From positions 1 through 33,475 of the forward strand of contig NW_013654285.1 in the NCBI RefSeq assembly GCF_000499385.1: a DNA stretch of 33,475 nucleotides, given 5' to 3'. Position numbers and translations under genes: made by a program. Of this stretch, positions 31,331 to 33,475 are shown piece after piece; positions within the stretch are counted from its first letter, which is position 1, and every line of letters begins with the position of its first letter. Below the pieces are notes generated by a model. It saw nothing but the letters and a program-made list of their open reading frames with translations, ran no database searches and was not told the DNA's origin. The stretch comes from Eimeria necatrix. Taxonomy: Eukaryota; Apicomplexa; Conoidasida; Eucoccidiorida; Eimeriidae.

Positions 31331-31875
31331 GAAGAAGAACACAGCCAGCAGTTGAAGACAAGGCAGCAGACTTCCCGCTGCTGCTCTGCTGCTGCTGCTT
31401 CCTCTGCCGCGGATGCAGCTGCGTGTGTTGGCGCTCGTTTAGGGTTTAGGGTTTAGGGTTTAGGGTTTAGGGTTTGCGGCACCTCGAAGCCCTGGTCGCC
31501 GAACTTTTGCTTGAGGTCGTGGAACTGCTTGAGGTGCTGCTGCGTGAAGCCGCACTTTGTTGCAGTGTTTGTTATCAGCAGCACTTTTCCTTTGAAGTCC
31601 TTCAAAGGAACTTCTTTTCCCTCGGGATCTTTTGCTGCTAAGCTCCAAAGGTCAGCAGCAAGCAGCTCGGGGGGCACTGCTGCGCTGCGCCAGGCGGAGA
31701 AGAGCCACATGGTTCGCTGCTGGCGGGTCACTGCAGCAGCAGCAGCAGCAGCAGGTGCAGCAGCAGCAGCAGCAGCAGCAGCAGCGGGAGCGCGGGAAGC
31801 TGCCCAGGAGGTGCGAGGCAGCAAACGAGAAAACACCCGAGGCGCTGCTGCTGCTGTCGCGCGCGTCAGAAGCAT
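30468..31875 (-). CDS. Thioredoxin-type glutathione peroxidase, three exons (250 aa)
   Basis: Reduces hydrogen peroxide or lipid hydroperoxides. Minus-strand exons 31875-31483 (131 codons), 31270-31100 (57 codons) and 30656-30468 (62 codons plus TAG) join in phase 0 with GT-AG introns. Residues 1-60 are rich in Arg and Ala, with two Ala runs, resembling a mitochondrial or plastid targeting extension; the enzyme core starts near residue 75. Family motifs: KVLLITNTATKCGFT with a catalytic Cys at 108 where animal enzymes often carry selenocysteine; ILAFPTLQFKQQE, with Thr in place of the usual Cys of FPCNQF and the catalytic Gln kept at 143; a likely resolving Cys at 152 (KMCEVYK) as in plant-type enzymes; and GWNFGKFLLDRNG with Trp 200 and Asn 201. 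Length without the extension is typical (about 175). Both introns are filled with AAACCCT/TTTAGGG heptamers. Cys instead of Sec together with Cys 152 suggests thioredoxin as reductant, which is inference. Confidence 0.88.
30671..31098 (-). repeat. Telomere-like heptamer arrays filling a glutathione peroxidase intron
   Basis: On the gene's sense strand the intron opens GTGAGGGTTTAGGG and contains TTTAGGG arrays (plus-strand coordinates 31061-31096, 30890-30965, 30748-30782 and 30671-30705). The 30890-30965 array is the longest in the window, about 11 units with one variant. Confidence 0.95.
31290..31328 (+). repeat. CAG run in a glutathione peroxidase intron
   Basis: About 12 CAG units in the first intron, close to the acceptor of exon 2 and next to the GGTGTACGTACACC palindrome at 31274-31288. 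Confidence 0.95.
31439..31476 (+). repeat. TTTAGGG array next to a splice donor
   Basis: About 5.5 heptamers in glutathione peroxidase intron 1. On the sense strand they read AAACCCT and start seven bases after the donor GT. Confidence 0.95.
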
Positions 31876-31903
31876 AGCGCGGAGTTGCTGAGACGGGGGC
31901 GCG

Positions 31904-31953
<50 letters not shown>

Positions 31954-32421
31954 ATTGGGTTTCGGGAGTTCAAATGAAGAAGCAGAAGAAAAGAAAAGTG
32001 CGAAAAAGCAAAACACACGCTCACACACTCAGAAGCTGCTCAGGGTCACGCTAGCGGCGGCCGGAGCAGCAGCAGCGGCAGCAGCAGCAGCAGCAGCGGC
32101 AGCAGCGGCTGCCGCAGCGCCGCAGCAGCCGCTGCCCGAGTGCTGCTGCTGCTGCTGCTGCAGCAGCAGCAGCAGCAGCAGCAGCGTCGTTCTGTGGGTC
32201 CTTTCTGCGGCTGCAAGCGCTGCATGCGAAGTTTGTCGCTTTTAGAAGAGGAAAAGAGGAAGCAAGAAAGCGCGGGGCGCTGCGGGTTTGGCGGGGCTGC
32301 GGAGGCGCGCGCTGCGAACCCCACAGGCTGCGTAGCTTCGGAGCGGAGTGTCTGCGGGGAATTGGAAGACAATCTTTTTGGAATTGGAAATAGTTTTGGA
32401 AATTGCAAATTGCGGGCGAAA
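31876..32421. promoter_or_regulatory. Divergent promoter region between glutathione peroxidase and ADP/ATP carrier
   Basis: 546 bp separate the two start codons, so both promoters and 5' leaders lie here. It contains CAG runs at 31910-31951, 32070-32100 and 32158-32186 and a GC-rich middle. An open frame continuous with the carrier extends upstream to 32140 but would add Leu/Gln runs and unconserved sequence, so it is not used. Confidence 0.5.
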
Positions 32422-33351
32422 ATGGCGGCGAAAGAGGGGAAGAGCGCGGAGAACGCGCTGCTGGACGCGGCGAAGAACTTCATGGCCGGCGGGGTGTCTG
32501 CGGGGGTGTCCAAGACCATCGTGGCTCCCATTGAGCGCGTTAAAATGCTAATTCAAACTCAAGATTCAATTCCCGACATAAAAGAAGGCCGAGTGCCGCG
32601 TTATACCGGCATAGGCAACTGTTTCGTGCGGGTTTCGCGGGAGCAGGGGGCGCTCTCGCTGTGGCGCGGGAACTTGGCGAACGTGATCCGCTACTTCCCG
32701 ACGCAGGCCTTCAACTTCACTTTCAAGGACACTTTCAAACGCATTTTCCCGAAGTTCGACCAGCAAAAGGAGTTCGCGAAGTTCTTCCTGGCCAACGTGG
32801 CCTCGGGCGGGCTCGCCGGCGCCGCCTGCCTCACAGTGGTCTACCCACTGGACTTTGCCCGCACTGCGCTGGCCTCTGACGTGGGAAAAGGAGCCGCTAG
32901 AGAGTTTTCGGGACTTGCAGATTGTTTGCGAAAAGTGTATTTGCGAACAGGCTTTTTTTCGCTGTACCAGGGCTTCGGGGTGTCTGTACAGGGCATCGTG
33001 GTGTACAGGGGGGCTTATTTCGGGCTCTTTGACACCGCAAAAGCAGTTCTTTTTTCGGACAAGACCAAAAGCAACTTGTTCTTGAAGTGGGCGGTGGCTC
33101 AGAGCGTGACAGCAGCAGCAGGAGTCGTTTCTTACCCCTTCGACACAGTCCGAAGACGCATGATGATGATGGCTGGCCGCAGAGCCCAAGAGGAAATTCA
33201 GTATTCTTCCACTGTGGACTGTTGGGCCAAAATCCTCCGCCAAGAGGGCCCCCGCGGCTTCTTCAAGGGCGCCTGGGCGAACGTTTTGCGCGGCGCGGGG
33301 GCCGCGCTGGTCCTGGTCTTCTACGACGAGTTCCAGAGGCTCCTCATGTGA
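32422..33351 (+). CDS. Mitochondrial ADP/ATP carrier (adenine nucleotide translocase, 309 aa)
   Basis: Exchanges matrix ATP for cytosolic ADP across the inner mitochondrial membrane. A single exon encodes the full length usual for the family (about 300). Three repeats each carry the carrier signature PX[DE]XX[RK]: PIERVK at 36-41, PLDFAR at 142-147 and PFDTVR at 239-244. The last runs into RRRMMM (244-249), the diagnostic hexamer of ADP/ATP carriers. Other family features are [14 protein letters not shown] in helix 1, [14 protein letters not shown] and [12 protein letters not shown]. The ATG at 32422 lies just before the first helix, as in relatives; the upstream in-frame extension has no carrier similarity. 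It is divergent from the glutathione peroxidase gene. It is intronless although surrounded by repeat-rich DNA, and its exon lacks homopolymer runs. Confidence 0.96.
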   Translation: MAAKEGKSAENALLDAAKNFMAGGVSAGVSKTIVAPIERVKMLIQTQDSIPDIKEGRVPRYTGIGNCFVRVSREQGALSLWRGNLANVIRYFPTQAFNFTFKDTFKRIFPKFDQQKEFAKFFLANVASGGLAGAACLTVVYPLDFARTALASDVGKGAAREFSGLADCLRKVYLRTGFFSLYQGFGVSVQGIVVYRGAYFGLFDTAKAVLFSDKTKSNLFLKWAVAQSVTAAAGVVSYPFDTVRRRMMMMAGRRAQEEIQYSSTVDCWAKILRQEGPRGFFKGAWANVLRGAGAALVLVFYDEFQRLLM

Positions 33352-33353
33352 AC

Positions 33354-33401
33354 AGCTAGCTAGCTAGCTAGCTAGCTAGCTAGCTAGCTAGCTAGCTAGC
33401 T
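33354..33401 (+). repeat. (AGCT)n-type tetranucleotide microsatellite
   Basis: About 12 uninterrupted AGCT/GCTA units beginning three bases after the carrier stop codon. Confidence 0.97.
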
Positions 33402-33475
33402 GGGTGGCTGGGTGGCTGGGGGGGTTGGGGGGGGGCTGGCTGCGTCGAGGGCGCACGGGCGGAGGCCTTGGGGGG
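33402..33475 (+). repeat. G-rich tail (GGGTGGCT repeats and G runs)
   Basis: GGGTGGCT units, then G runs (up to about ten) separated by short spacers, continuing to the window edge. G-quadruplex formation in the carrier 3' UTR is possible. Confidence 0.7.

Noticed and set aside
20441..31476. True telomere or chromosome end
   Set aside because: The heptamers form short interrupted arrays in both orientations, inside introns of recognisable genes, so they are interstitial.
32140..32421. N-terminal extension of the ADP/ATP carrier
   Set aside because: The frame is open, but the extra 94 residues are Leu/Gln runs and unconserved sequence. The ATG at 32422 gives the usual family length.

Overview
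The window looks like nuclear DNA of a coccidian parasite of the genus Eimeria. Runs of CAG/CTG trinucleotides and of the telomere-like heptamer TTTAGGG/AAACCCT fill introns and intergenic DNA, exons encode long Gln/Ala/Ser/Leu homopolymers, and a chromovirus-type Ty3/gypsy retrotransposon is present. The species is not determined here.

Left end (1-4171): a heap of decayed LTR retrotransposon pieces. A minus-strand element (gag remnant 1-895, candidate primer binding site, 5' LTR 999-1401) interrupts the RNase H region of a plus-strand element. That second element carries RNase H end, integrase and chromodomain (1404-3269), a polypurine tract and a 3' LTR (3542-3959). The 3' LTR abuts a third, inverted, partial LTR (3960-4171). 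Reading frames are broken by several stop codons.

Centre (4172-19073): repeat-poor DNA with two intact single-exon paralogues (7316-9085 and 14988-16751). They encode 589- and 587-residue single-pass membrane proteins of unknown function. Between them lie a near-perfect 44-bp hairpin (10282-10373) and a possible relic of a third family member (about 11531-11721). Other stretches hold nothing recognisable.

Right half (19.3-32.2 kb): an abrupt change to repeat-rich DNA. The main gene here (19375-28686, plus strand) is split into about 19 exons and encodes a protein resembling CMTR2, the cap2 mRNA 2'-O-methyltransferase. SAM-binding and catalytic motifs are in order, and most exon junctions agree in reading phase. 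It is followed by a minus-strand three-exon thioredoxin-type glutathione peroxidase (30468-31875), then a divergently transcribed intronless mitochondrial ADP/ATP carrier (32422-33351).

The repeats relate to gene structure. TTTAGGG/AAACCCT heptamers sit just downstream of many splice donors, CTG runs lie at several acceptors, and a GGTGTACGTACACC palindrome recurs, in some cases ending at an acceptor. The organisation matches the repeat-rich/repeat-poor segmentation described for Eimeria chromosomes, and the window seems to span one such boundary near 19.28 kb.
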